A DNA stretch of 64,000 nt from assembly GCF_907164915.1 (NCBI RefSeq), contig NC_061864.1, positions 9,369,889 through 9,433,888 on the forward strand, read 5' to 3'. The stretch is from Impatiens glandulifera (taxonomy: Eukaryota > Streptophyta > Magnoliopsida > Ericales > Balsaminaceae). Both the position numbers and the translations under genes were made by a program. Below are positions 12,480-26,218 of this stretch, piece after piece. Every line of letters begins with the position of its first letter. Within the stretch, counting starts at the first letter, position 1. The notes under the pieces were generated by a model, which was not told where the DNA came from, made no database searches, and saw only the letters and a list, made by a program, of their open reading frames with translations.

Positions 12480-15062
12480 GAAGATTGAAGGGGGAAAGTG
12501 ATTTTGTGTGTGAAGAAATTTAATGGAAGGTATTAATGGCGGAAGGAAGAGAGAGAAGAAGAAGGGGCCGTCACTAATGGCGGCATTAAATGCAGAGTTT
12601 GGAATTGCAGAAGACAGCTCTGCTTTATTGCTCGCTCAAACCCAAAAAGGAAAATTAAGTACTGTACTTAACCAAAAATATATTTACTAATTTTTATATT
12701 CATATTTCTTACTATATAATAATAATATATTTTCAAAAAGGAAATAAAATAATATATTTTCAAAATTTAACAGGTAATGGTAATTAATGAAATTATATAT
12801 ATTTGATTGGGGATTACCTGATTTTTATATTTAATTGTAATCTTTTACATAATTAACTTAAATTTGTGTAATCACCATTTAAAATATCTGACTTTACAAA
12901 TTCAAGATTTTTTTTTCTTTTTTGGCCAAGTCTGTGATTGTCTTGACTTTATTAGGCCTGCCAAATTTTGTTTCAATTGATTGTTTTAAGGAAAATTTAA
13001 AATTATTTATTTTTAAGATGCAAAATGGGGCACTGTTTTAGAAATAAGTGTGAAATATATTTAATTCTGTAAAATTGTAACAATTTATTTGAAAATTAAT
13101 TACTGCATTCAATATATGGATATTAATCTAAAATCAATTTTATACTGGTCAAATAAATTAATGCCGTATCTGCTTTCAAATTTGAGACCATTATATATAT
13201 TACAACAATCATGTTATAAAATAAAATATCTGTGAGAAAATGTGGGTCTCACTCTATAATAGATATCTTAAAGAATTAATTTAATTAATGATAAATAATC
13301 TCTAATTGGTTAATGTCAATTACTAATGCAACTCTTAATTAAATATATTTATTTCCTTCCTCTTATACTAATATCTAAAATTAGACAATTTTCTAACTAT
13401 TTAAAAATCCCTAATTAATTATTCAACATAATAAATTAAGCTATTAGAAGTGTAGAGATATAATTATCTTATTCTATAAGTTGAAGGGTATATTTGATTT
13501 TCTATCTACATTGAATATCATGATATCATTTCATCATTAAATAACAATATCTGTACCGAATTAAATGGATTACATTAACAAGATATTCAACAATAATAAT
13601 CCGTAATTAATATTAAATGCTAATTAGTTGGCACATGTAAGGTTTGCAATAACTGTCGGTTGACTTTAATTAAAAAAAATGAATTAATTGACAAAATAGC
13701 ATAGGTTTGCAAAGGAAGAATAATTAAATTTAGATTTTAATAATCTGATTAGGATTTAGTTTATTAATTTAGAAGATATTTTTAATTATTATTTGTATTT
13801 GTAAGTTTAACGAATCAATTATAAATAATATTAGGCAAAATAAAATATATGTAGAATCTGTTTCTATGCCATATATATATATATATATTTTAAATTTATT
13901 TATGCTATTCCATGTATAATGAATGCAACATTTAATGTCGTTAGATGTCTTTTTAGGAGTTAAAGATTACGCAGGGTGTTACATCAATTTTCAATGGCAT
14001 TTAGTATAGGTATTTATTATAGTATCAAATGAGAATTTTTTTTTTAACACTATTATTATTTTTTTTAAATGTTTTATAAATTAAAATAAATATTTTCTTT
14101 TAAGAGTTTTACCTGTCACACACCTAATTTCCTTACATGTCTATAATAGCTGATATCAGCAGCAACAAACTCATTTAAGTCCATTTTATCTTCTTCCTTT
14201 TTTATTATTATTATTATTAAAATATCTTCTAAAATTTCCTACCTAATAATTTTTTATATTCTTTGTGAGTGATCATTTATAAAAAAAAATGGGTAGATAA
14301 GATAGGATAAAATTACAAAGTTGAATTGAAATAATAAAAATGACAGGATCAACATTTTATACAACAAAATGCAAAATTAAATTGTTATAATTAATTTATA
14401 AAAAAAAATCCAAACATTCAATTTTATTTTATTATTGAATTAGACTAATACTTTATTAATAAAGCACAAGAACTAATGTTATGAAGGTTAAAGGTTAGAC
14501 CATTGATTAAAAAAAATATATATATATATATTAAGTAATACAATTATATTTCAAATTTTATTTGTAACACAAATATGAACTATTTATATTTGTTTGAAAA
14601 TATAAATAAAAATTATTTATTTATTGTTAAAAAATAACACGAAGTTAAGACTTAAGAATAGATTAATAAATTGAAGTTATTTTCTATTTAAATATTTAAT
14701 TAATTAATTAAAGAAATGAGAATATAATTATTGTCTATTTATAACTAAATTAAAACATGAATCCCAAAAATAAAGGAATTAACAAACAAACAAAAAAATA
14801 TATAGGAAAACTAATATATATATTTTTTAATAGAATCATGTAGTTTTAATTTGTTCTCTAATATGTATATTGTATAATTGTAGGCTGCCTAAACAAATGA
14901 GTTTATTTTATAATAAGTAAAAAAAATATCTTATTGGGCTGAAAGTTGATTGATAAAAAAGTATTTTGGGTTTTAAAACTATTTGGGCTACTTGTGTTGG
15001 TCTAGACTCTAGACTTAAATTATATCCAAATACATTGGACTATTTAAAATATAAAAAATAGT
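12480..15062. other. AT-rich intergenic DNA, nothing recognised
   Basis: No open frame of interest on either strand. There are only short TA runs (13873-13889, 14517-14532) and A/T homopolymers. Confidence 0.6.
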
Positions 15063-15086
15063 AAATATATATATATATATATAAAT

Positions 15087-15139
<53 letters not shown>

Positions 15140-15140
15140 A

Positions 15141-15183
<43 letters not shown>

Positions 15184-15609
15184 GCTTAATTTTTAAAGTG
15201 TCTGGATTGTCGGGTCGAGAGCTGTGGTTAATTTGGATATATGTGATAGAGAGCTGTGGTTAATTTGGATATATGTGAGAGTAAATGGATACTTGAGTCA
15301 GATTGTGGGTTGACCCGCCCATAAACTTAAAACGGTTAAAAATAAAATAAAAAATGCTATAGGTATGGTTCGAACTTGCAACCTAACAAAAACAAGTATA
15401 ACTTTTTAACCAACTAGACTAATAACACTTTATATTTTAAATTCAACTCAAAATTTGATAAACGAATGACATTTTAACAATATAAGTTCAACTTTTTAAC
15501 TAACTAATCTATATATATATAATGCTTAATTTTTATATGTGAGAGTAAATGGATACTTAGGTCGAGAGCTGTGGTTAATTTGGATATATGTGGATATACT
15601 TAATTTTAA

Positions 15610-15673
<64 letters not shown>

Positions 15674-15839
15674 TGTCCGGATTGCCGGGTCGAGAGCTGT
15701 GGTTAATTTGGATATATGTGAGAGTAAATGAATATTTAGGTCGGATTGTGAGTTGACCTGCTCATAAAAATTTTACCGTAATATTTTTTTTACGATTTTT
15801 TATATTATTACTCGTGCAAATGCACGGGATACATGTTAG
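15063..15839 (+). mobile_element. Non-autonomous Helitron-like element (H1), rearranged
   Basis: A TA-rich 5' end is followed by the family words gtgtccggattgccgggtcg and gagctgtggttaatttgg, then a body containing ggttcgaacttgcaacc. The 3' end has the hairpin cgtgc-aaat-gcacg twelve bases before TTAG (15836-15839), close to the CTRR terminus of Helitrons. The 5' end occurs three times (15182, about 15505 and 15672), and a 33-bp segment is duplicated at 15219-15283, so the copy has been rearranged around its TA tracts. No transposase is encoded. Confidence 0.6.
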
Positions 15840-17185
15840 TTTTTCTAAAAATGTATAGCTTTTTATTTCTTGGCATCAAAATTTTGATAATGAAACCATT
15901 AATTTGGGCTTGAGAATGATGGTTAGAGAGAGGATAAAATTATATGATAGTTTTGATATTTAAATGGATAAAAATATTAATTAAATTGTTGATATGATGT
16001 TTAAGTTTTGGGATAAAAATTAAGTTTTATTCTAAATAACTAAACATCAAACAAGTCCAAAGGAAATATAAAAGTAATGAAATAACAAAAACTTATTTTA
16101 AATTTTAATTTTTTTTTTCTGTTTTAGGATTATTTAAATAAATTTTAAAATATTTAATAAATGTTGGTTGATTATCGAATGAATATAATGTATTTTAACC
16201 TTTTAGTTAATAATTTAAATGATATAATTGATTAGAGAGTAAATAAAATTTAAAGAAATCAAATCAAATAAGAACTAATATAAAATATTATTTAACTATG
16301 GATAACACTATTAGTTTAAGAATGACCACAAATTATTAATTTAAAACTGATGAGAGAATAATTTAATAAGATACTTCCTTAAAATTTGAAAAACTAATTG
16401 GAAAGTTTTTAACATGTAAAGAAAGAAGATAAAAAACATGTTTAGTTATGTTTAATTTATTATTGCAACAATTTGTGTAAAATACATGATAGATGTAAAT
16501 AATGATAATGTGTAATTATTAGTTATTAAATTGTTTATAAAGATTTAAAATAATAATAAATATATAAAAATTTATCATAATTAATAAATATAAAAAAAAT
16601 TAGAGTAAAAGTAAATGATAAAAAAAAACTATAAAAAAAATGAGAACAAAATAAAATTGTATCCATTTCTATAACAATTTGTGTTTATCAAATATCAAAT
16701 AATTATCAAAATAGTTTTTTTTTCTCCCGCCCTCTTTTAGTTATTAAGTTTCTTTCTCTACATTTATATTATTATTAAAATCATATAATATTTGAAAGAG
16801 TTATAAATGAGAGAATTGGGGGTACAAATTTATTATTTTTTAAGTGAAGATTGCTTTTCTAAATTTCTTCCCCTAATTATTTATCTTATTATTACATACA
16901 TCTTTGAAAAAAAATAAATAATGAAACTTTCTCAAACCAGGAAATTAAACGAAAAAAAAAACATCCAATATGGTCTCAATCATAAACCAGGAATTTCATC
17001 AATAGATCAAATCATGATATGCTCGGATTTTTTTTTATTTGTGATAAATAATCAATAAAAAATCATCCAATATTTTCATAGAACTTACCTCTTGGCTTGA
17101 CGTGGCCTGCCGTGCCGTTAAGGAAAGTGGAAACTGATATCTTTTATTCTTTCTTTCTTAGAGTCAATTCATATTGACAAAAGAC
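15840..17185. other. AT-rich DNA including a relic tail of an earlier duplication unit
   Basis: No gene. The part 16070-16470 resembles 22360-22780 in the tail of duplication unit 1: it shares the words tttagttaataattt, agagaataattt and tttagttat in the same order. This suggests a further unit once lay upstream and lost its gene part. Confidence 0.45.
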
Positions 17186-17234
17186 GGAATTAACCTGACA
17201 TCAATTCCTATCAACTTTTCCATTAAATGCTAAT
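17186..17234 (+). promoter_or_regulatory. Conserved upstream block of the DC1 array, unit 1
   Basis: This block matches 44111-44158 and 60733-60779: ggaattaacctgacatcaat, then ccta-caact, then ggatgctaat-type words in order. It lies 723 bp before the DC1 ATG here and 398 and 470 bp before it in units 2 and 3. It may be a conserved regulatory segment or simply a well-preserved part of the duplicated promoter. Confidence 0.5.
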
Positions 17235-17461
17235 TTGGGGATCTATATATATATATATATATTCATATATGTGGGTATGGATGGGGACAATCATTTTAAA
17301 TATAAATTAGTTTGAATTTTTGTTCATTTTTTCTAATAAAATAAATTTAATTATTATTTGTAGTGAAGAAAAGTTGAATATCATTTTCGTTCCTCTCTCC
17401 CTCAGCCTACGCGCGGGGTACGGTTTAGCTCTTGACTAAGACTTGAAAATAAGCTCTATTA

Positions 17462-17685
17462 GGCCTTGTTTGATTTGTGTTATTTTAATATTTCAAACAT
17501 CATTTCACATCTTTCTTATTTATCACAAAAATAAAATAAAAAATATCTTTTATTTTAAATTATTAAATTTTACTTCATTTACCCTTTGATTGTTTTTAAT
17601 AAATAAATGATTAACTACTCAAAATCATGAGTCATGACCCTCATTAATTTTTTTTCTCTATCTTTTTAACATACCGAACAAGCCC
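17462..17685. mobile_element. Tourist-like (PIF/Harbinger) MITE in the DC1-1 promoter
   Basis: A 224-bp element with imperfect terminal inverted repeats ggccttgtttg / cgaacaagccc, flanked by the 3-bp duplication TTA (17459-17461 and 17686-17688). It ends about 270 bp before the DC1 ATG and is absent from the corresponding places in units 2 and 3. Confidence 0.7.
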
Positions 17686-17908
17686 TTAACTTCGTCTAAA
17701 CGCGTACCTACCTGCCTTGTGGATGTGTTTTGTTGTGGAAAAATATGGTTTATTTATTTATTATTCTTTCTTAAATAATAATAATAATAATATTATTATT
17801 TGCATGGCAATGATGGCATAAACATAACCGACCAATTCCCAGAAACTTGATCTTACTCCACATGAACCTTCTCGGAAAGTTGTCTCTTCATACAATCACG
17901 AACTAATT

Positions 17909-17917
17909 ATATATATA
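17909..17917 (+). promoter_or_regulatory. TATA box of DC1-1
   Basis: TATATATA about 40 bases before the ATG. It follows ggaaagttgtctc (17875 on), a word also found just upstream of the TATA box of DC1-3, so the two promoters align here. Confidence 0.55.
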
Positions 17918-17956
17918 GACTTAATTCCCAGTTCCCAAGTATCATATCATTCATCA

Positions 17957-18763
17957 ATGGCTTCCACAATTAGAAATATTAACGAGGAGTACTATTGCCT
18001 GAAAGGGCACGAACTAGAACTGATCAAGTCTACAAATCATGATTATAACAACAAAAGTAATTCATACTTCAAGTGCGACGGCTGCAAGGAACGTGGCTTT
18101 GGCGTTCGTTACTCTTGCGATATCTGCAATTACGACCTCCACAAGGAATGCTACCGCCCTTCACTCATCATCCAAAACCCCCATTTCCCCGGCCACAACT
18201 TTGATTTCCTCCGCCACCTCCCTTCCAGTTCCAAGTCCCAGACCCGATTTTGCGATGCATGCGGAAAACAGATCCTTGGGTTCGTTTACCACTGCAAGGA
18301 CCGTGGCTTGGACCTCCATCCTTGCTGCAACAATCTGCATCTCAAAATCCGCTTCACCGATACAGAAGTAATCCTGCAGGCGGACGAAAATATGCATGAT
18401 GAGGATGGAGGAAAAAGAAAGAGCAAGGCTTGTTTTCGTTGCAAGAAAACTATTTTAATTGGGCCTGGGACAAACAAAAGGGTGCCGGGGTGGTCTTACG
18501 TGTCTACGTGCGGGGCTAAATATTGGTGTCATGTTTATTGTATGAGGGAGATGGTGATGGAGATTCGTCGGTCCCTTCAGACTGCCAGATTGACGGCGGC
18601 GCCGCTTAGTAGGAGATCGGGGACGATGATGATCAGTCGTAGTAGTGCTGGAGAAGAATCTTGGTGGGAGCCGCTGTCGGTTGCAAGTACTCTGACAGGA
18701 TTTATCTTGGGAGATCCGACAGCGATGCTCACTGCTGCTTTCATCGAAATGTTTACGGGATGA
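17957..18763 (+). CDS. DC1-domain zinc-finger protein, copy 1 (intact)
   Basis: A single-exon gene of 268 codons. Plant DC1 (C1-like) modules are Cys/His zinc-binding folds; members are linked to hormone and stress responses, but their ligands are mostly unknown. Module 1: GHEL (His18), C40-x2-C43, C54-x2-C57, H62-x2-C65. Module 2: PGHNF (His80), C99-x2-C102, YHC113, LDLHPCC (121-124). Module 3, less canonical: C159-x2-C162, then PGWSYVSTC (177-185) and WCHVYC (190-195). The C-terminal 70 residues lack cysteines and end in a mildly hydrophobic stretch, LSVASTLTGFILGDPTAML (240-258), that could be an amphipathic or membrane-associating tail. The ATG sits in the context aatggct, as in the paralogues. 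It is the most diverged of the three copies (44556, 61249) but reads open throughout. No signal peptide is seen. The molecular role is unknown. Confidence 0.9.
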   Translation: MASTIRNINEEYYCLKGHELELIKSTNHDYNNKSNSYFKCDGCKERGFGVRYSCDICNYDLHKECYRPSLIIQNPHFPGHNFDFLRHLPSSSKSQTRFCDACGKQILGFVYHCKDRGLDLHPCCNNLHLKIRFTDTEVILQADENMHDEDGGKRKSKACFRCKKTILIGPGTNKRVPGWSYVSTCGAKYWCHVYCMREMVMEIRRSLQTARLTAAPLSRRSGTMMISRSSAGEESWWEPLSVASTLTGFILGDPTAMLTAAFIEMFTG

Positions 18764-19783
18764 AGATGAACCAAGACAATTTGGGTTAATTAATTTGTTT
18801 AAGAATCCAAATAAGTCACTTAATTAATTTCCTATTGTAATCAAGTTAATTTAAGTCTTTTTTATTTTAGTTATAATCTAATGGGTTGTATGTTTTAATT
18901 CTATATATATATTGCTTACTTTCGTATTTGTTTGGCTTTATTTTATATATTTAATTATCAACAATATTTTATTTATTAAAACGAATTTACAAAATGTATC
19001 AAATTTATTTAAAGTAAGGTTTGAACAACATTAAAAAAAGTTCAGGTATAATTCACTGATATATCATTTATTAATTTATTTTAATTACAAAATTCAAACA
19101 AATTAAAACTAGCTCTCACTTGTTACATCTCATCCCTTTTTTCTTTCCTTTTTCACCGAAACCCTTCTTCTTATTCTTCTTCCTCTTCCTGAAAAGATTA
19201 GAGGAAATATATTTTGACTTGTCAATCTAAAGAGAGAATCAAAAGATCAATTTCTTGAAGAAAACATATTAAACATGGTCGATCATAAGCGAAATTTGTG
19301 GTTAGCTAGCTTGAAAGTCCAAGACTGGAAAAAGATCAAGGATTCAAATTTACAAGCTTATATATATATTGCTTGTGAAATATTTATAAAAAAAATTATA
19401 TTGTTTGGATATTATATATTTTTTTTAATTATGTCATAGTTTGACTTAAAATCTTAATAATCAGATTCAATAATTTGTGTAAAAAATTTGCCATCTTCAT
19501 AACAAGTGTGGATAATTGAAAAATTGAATGGTGGTGGGAACGAAAGAAAAAGAGTTTGAGGAAATTACGGGGAAGGGGAAGGGGATTGAGGTTTAATGAG
19601 GGGGTGATGGAGAATAGAAAAAAGAAAAAAAAAAGAATTTGAATTAATGTTAAGGTTTGTTTTGAATTTTGTAATTAAAGTAAATTAATAAATAATATAC
19701 ACATAATGAACAATGAAGCATTGCCAACTTAGCTTAGTTTTTAATGTCGGTTTAAAATTTATGTTATTTTAAATATGGAAAAT
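18764..19783. other. 3' flank of DC1-1
   Basis: AT-rich. Segments here (gttacatctcatccc, ggttaaattttgtaatta-like words) recur after the DC1 genes of units 2 and 3, so it belongs to the duplicated unit. The 3' UTR contains one copy of the tatttgtttggcttta word, which is multiplied in copies 2 and 3. Confidence 0.5.
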
Positions 19784-20089
19784 GATAAATTCAACAAAAT
19801 ATTCAATGAAAGTAAGTTCACGAATCAACGTGGCATTACACGTGGGTAGGAAAGAGAAAATTTTCAAATGTTCTGAAACCATAATTTGAGGTCCCGAAAC
19901 GGCCATTTCGGGATTTTTTTTCTCCGAAATGAGTGGTTTCGGGACCCGAAACAGCCATATCGGGATTTTTTTTTTCCTAAAATGAGTGTTTTTGAGACCC
20001 GAAATGAGTGTTTTGGGGACGTGGAGACACCTGGCAGGCCACGTCGGATTCGTAGACCTAATTTCGTTGAATATTTTGTTAAGTTTATC
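19784..20089. mobile_element. MITE with long TIRs and internal 50-bp tandem repeats
   Basis: A 306-bp insertion in unit 1, absent from unit 2. The ends gataaattcaacaaaatattc and gaatattttgttaagtttatc are inverted copies, and the match extends about 55 bases inward. The centre (19890-20030) has two and a half copies of a roughly 52-bp unit built on cccgaaacggccatttcggg, which is itself palindromic. Open frames across it are artefacts of this repetition. Confidence 0.7.
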
Positions 20090-20990
20090 AATCCATATAT
20101 ATATATATATATATATTTGAGATTTCGAGCCATGTTCGTAGTTAAATATGTTATTTCTCCCAAAAATATGAATGATCTTAGTTGAAATATACATGTACTG
20201 AGTAAGGGAAGAGGATATTCTATGCCCAACTCAACCAATTTTTAATTAATATATATATCTTCCATTGAAAATATTATTGTTATTTAATAGATTGATCGAT
20301 TTTCAAATCTCATTATAATATTAGTTACAAATATAGTTAGAAAAATGTTGATTTTGTAATTTCAAAAACAATAAAAAGATGTTAACACACAATATATTAA
20401 ATTTTGAAGTAGAACGAAAATGCAGATTTTGCATTCTAGTTTATTTTGTCACAAATAATGTGGGTGCGAAAATTGTAGAGAAGTACCTTGTAAAATTGCA
20501 AAAGGGTGATTTGTAACTTTCTTTTAATGCAAAAACTATAGCAAAATATAGTGTTTTAGCGGTTTTATTTTTGTTGTGGTTGAGTTTTGGCATATACCTA
20601 TCTTTTTTTTTTTCTAGTGGCTCCTTTGTGGGTTATATGTTGTGGGATTGGAACATGTTTTGATATTATGTCTTGTGACCATTTAAAAAAACACATAACT
20701 AATTTATTGAAACCCAATTAATATTGAGATATGCCTAACAAAAATATAAAGAAAAAAAAAGTTACAGAACTAATTAACTATGTATATTATCAATTGGAGC
20801 CTCTGCTAACCTTGGAGCCTCTATTAATTAATTTAATATTATCCACATAGGATGAAGTCCTAGGATACTTCAAGTCTCATGATAAATTAATATCTAGGAT
20901 ACTTAATTGAATTAATAAAAATGATATAAGAATAATAACACTAGTCATGAAATTAATAAGTTTATTGTTACAATATCTCTACAATAGACT
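20090..20990. other. Unit 1 downstream segment with a deletion junction
   Basis: Collinear with 46480-46790 and 63050-63320 in units 2 and 3. At 20848-20869 the sequence jumps from the word tattatccaca to cttcaagtctcatgataaat. In unit 2 these words are separated by about 840 bp that hold the defensin-like pseudogene, so that gene is deleted here. About 20 bases of filler mark the join. Confidence 0.6.
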
Positions 20991-21561
20991 AATTAAGCTA
21001 ACTATCATTTGCACGAGTAATAATATAAAAAATCATGAAAAAAATATTACGGTAAAAATGTGAAAGCATTTTTAATTTTATTTTAACTGTTTTAAGTTTC
21101 TGAGCGGGTCAACCTACAATCCGACTCAAGTATCCATTTACTCTCACATTGCAGAACGATCTCTAAAATAATTGATAAAATTTGATTCATCAACTCAATT
21201 AGTTTGACCTCTAAAGTCCACTTCGTCCCCATACTACGAGTGAAAGGAAAAATGTATTAAAAATTATTGATGAACCACCGCGTTCATCAGATTTGCTGTT
21301 AAATTTAAAGTATAAAATGTTATTAGTCTAGTTAGTTAAAGGATGTACTTGTTTTGTTAGGTTGCAAGTTCGAACCATACCTATATCATTTTAAATTTTA
21401 TTTTTAACCGTTTTAAGTTTATGTCGGGTCAACCCACACTCCGATCCAAGTATTCATTACTCTCACATATATATCCAAATTAACCACAACTCTCGACCCG
21501 ACAATCCGGACACTTTAAAAATGAAGCATCATATTATATATATATATTATATATATTATAC
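20991..21561 (-). mobile_element. Non-autonomous Helitron-like element (H2)
   Basis: The family read on the minus strand. The right end carries the reversed 5' words cgacaatccggacacttt and aagcatcat; the left end keeps half of the terminal hairpin (atttgcacgagtaat). The body has a tRNA-like internal promoter pair in plus orientation: tagtctagttagttaaagg (about 21331) and ggttgcaagttcgaacc (about 21361). It is inserted in duplication unit 1 relative to unit 2. Confidence 0.6.
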
Positions 21562-23741
21562 GTTTAATAAAACTCGAAGAATCAACATGAATTTGATTAG
21601 TCAAGATAAAAGTGGTAGATATCAAGGATCATTTCCTAATTCTCATTTCAGTTACAACAAAATATAAATTAGTCTTTAAAATATTATTTTCTATTTAAAT
21701 AATATATTAAAGTTACTGTACTAACTAATTATTTTCAATTTTATAATCTACCAAGATTAATTCACAAAATAGTTAGTATAAAATTATAAATAATAAAATA
21801 ATAATACTCATCTATAACGTTCATATGAATACAACCAAAAGTGCATGGAATGGTAGCTCATTTATTATATAATATAATAATATATTTTCAGATTAAAGTA
21901 CAATTAGTCATCCTTGAGTAATTGTTAGCATATATAAAATAACACCTAAAAGGGCATTTATGTCCAGAAATATTGGTTACATATATACCAGCACCGCCGC
22001 AAGAATGTACGTAGGCCGGTCCGCCGGGATTGTTAATAGTTAATGCAAAATATATAAAATATACTGAAAGCTTCTAATCATGCAAAACTAATTAATGTAT
22101 TTAGAGTGAAACAACTATAATTAGATTTTTCAATAAATAAACATCTTATATATAACTTTAAGAAAAACTTGGCTCTGGTCTACAATATTACCCAAATTTT
22201 TTTTATTTAATATGAAATATCAAAACCATTATATTGTGGATATTAAATAACAATATTTTCTTTAAAATTATAATTATTTATTTATTTATTTTTAGATAAA
22301 ATCTATTTAGATATTTATAATAAATAATATTTTGTTAAAATACACTAAGAGTTAATTTGTTGTTCAGGGTTATTTACATAAATTTAAATTTACTTAAAAA
22401 ATAAACAGTGATTGATTATAATTTTGATAAAATGTTCTTTGGTTTTGTTTTAAGGAGACAATAATAAAATGTTTTTTTATTTAAAAAAATATAAAATATT
22501 TTAATATTTTAGTTAATAATTTGAGTAATATATTTATTAAGAGAGGATAAAATAATATTTGATTATATTTTATGACTTAATATACAACATGATTTATCCC
22601 CTTGTACAAATATAAATATAGTATTAAACAATTTAAAAATAACAAAACATTAGAGAATAATTTAACAAGGCACATCCTTCAAGAAATTTGGAAATTTGAA
22701 AACTTAAGTGGAACGTTTTTAACAGGTAAAGAAAGATAAAATTTTCCAAAAACATATTTAGTTATATTTAAGTTATGAGGAATGGCATAGAGAAAGAAAA
22801 GACAAGAAGGCCACTTTGAATATGAGAGTAAAAAAAATTCAATAAAAAATGTTTTTTCGTTCGCACACTTCTTAATACATTTAGCAGTCTCATGTTTTAT
22901 TTTATTATTTATTTTTTTGTTTATTTGTTAGACACTCATTTTTTATTCTAAAGTTTATTATTTTAAATATTTTCTAAAATCTTATATGTGTTCATTGAAA
23001 AATTACTTTGATTAATAATATCGTATTTATAAAATAAAGTATTGCAAATAAAATAAATAATAATTGAATAAATATGTTGAATTTTAAATAATTTAATTTA
23101 TTATTAAAAATGTTATTTTATATACTAGTAGAATAAACAAATAAATAGGCTAATATATATATTATTAGTTAGTTTAAAATATGCCTATACATGTGAAGAA
23201 TAAATTACTTTTCGATAATTTAAATAAATCAAATCCAACCGTTTTATTTGTTTTCAATCCAAACATAATTTCTAAATGTACTTATACATACCATTTATTA
23301 ATTATATTTATAATTTAATGTATATACCAAAGTTATATATTAAACAATACCAATATATCTAGTATAAAATTACATTAAATTGGTTATGTCATTCCCCTTT
23401 ACCTTTAGACTTTTATATCCTAGATCCAATTGTCAAAATATGTATGTTGTATTTTTTTTTTATGTTCTAGAGCCTATTTTGACACGTATAATATTTATTT
23501 CAAAAGGATATATATTTGTAAAAGGATAGTTAATATTGGAATATAATATTCAATATATGTTACTAATATCTTATACCAACCAAGAGAATCATTTTTTTTA
23601 TTGGATAACATTTTAATTACTTTAAATTTGGCAAACTATTTATTTCTTTTCTTCCAAATATATTACTAATATCTTATACCAAAAAACAGAATATTTTTTT
23701 TATTGGGTAATATTTTAATTGTTTCAAATTTCGCAAACTAT
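21562..23741. other. AT-rich tail of duplication unit 1
   Basis: No gene. It contains the block 21890-22060 (agcaccgccgcaagaatgta), seen again at 47860-47910 and degraded at 51290-51410. The block 22065-22590 recurs at 54905-55440, and 23040-23110 recurs at 57870-57935. This collinearity defines the extent of the segmental duplication. Confidence 0.55.
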
Positions 23742-24287
23742 TTATTTTTTTTCTTTCAAACGGTCTACAATCGTTAAAAGAATTTCAACAAGATCTACGA
23801 GTTTCATGTTGTCTTTATTTAATTTGCACGGTGCGACTGGTGGTCCTTCAAAACTGTCATTGCAGGTTTCCGGCCCATCAAATGCGGCCTCTACGGAGGT
23901 TTGAAGACTAGTAATATCTCCATTATTCAAAAACCTCTTGCTTTTCTTTAGGGAATGAATGATGGATGCATAATTCTCAACGCACCTTTGATATCTTTTC
24001 TTGAGCGTTTTATCGATGGTCTTCTTGACGAGAGACTCAATGTATCGCAATGTTTGTTTGGCATTAGTTAGAGCTATATTGATTGATATATATCCCAGAC
24101 CCTTGAGATCTGCAGTTGAGGCTTTTGGAGCAGAGCCCAAAACTAGAGTGCATTGAATAGGGTTTTGAGTTTGGGCACATATTTCAGAAACCAAAGGGGT
24201 TGTTTTGATGTAAGTAGATGAGAGGGTACGGAATAATGACAAAAAGAGCATAAAAGAACCTAAATTGAAAAAATGAGATAGAGCCAT
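23742..24287 (-). CDS. Pectin methylesterase inhibitor (PMEI) domain protein
   Basis: A single-exon gene of 181 codons, a typical length for a stand-alone PMEI. An N-terminal hydrophobic signal peptide (about residues 6-24, FFNLGSFMLFLSLFRTLSS) predicts secretion to the cell wall. The family cysteines are in place: C37-x8-C46 in the N-terminal hairpin (CAQTQNPIQC), C102 (RCVENY) and C142 (TCNDSF), which form the two conserved disulfides, plus C154, the usual extra cysteine. The four-helix bundle corresponds to residues about 52-180. Family members bind pectin methylesterase (or, in some, invertase) and lower its activity, so a role in wall stiffness is likely. The C-terminus, DRLKEKK, is short and charged. 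It lies directly after the tail of duplication unit 1 and has no copy in the other units. PMEI versus invertase inhibitor cannot be decided from sequence alone. Confidence 0.88.
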   Translation of the reverse strand: MALSHFFNLGSFMLFLSLFRTLSSTYIKTTPLVSEICAQTQNPIQCTLVLGSAPKASTADLKGLGYISINIALTNAKQTLRYIESLVKKTIDKTLKKRYQRCVENYASIIHSLKKSKRFLNNGDITSLQTSVEAAFDGPETCNDSFEGPPVAPCKLNKDNMKLVDLVEILLTIVDRLKEKK

Positions 24288-24333
24288 AACGTATTATCTT
24301 TTTTTCCCTCTATCTATATTTTACTAATTCCCC

Positions 24334-24340
24334 ATTTATA
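24334..24340 (-). promoter_or_regulatory. TATA box of the PMEI gene
   Basis: The minus strand reads TATAAAT about 47 bases before the ATG, implying a very short 5' UTR. Confidence 0.6.

Positions 24341-26218
<1,878 letters not shown>

Noticed and set aside
18039..18774. Additional frames on both strands across the DC1-1 gene
   Set aside because: They are shadows of the real gene in other frames, without cysteine patterns.
19769..20238. Overlapping 99-141-codon frames on both strands
   Set aside because: They are produced by the tandem cccgaaa repeats of a MITE; the frames on opposite strands mirror each other.
21355..21380. B-box-like gttcgaacc as a tRNA gene
   Set aside because: No cloverleaf can be drawn around it, and the same motif is carried in every member of the Helitron-like family.
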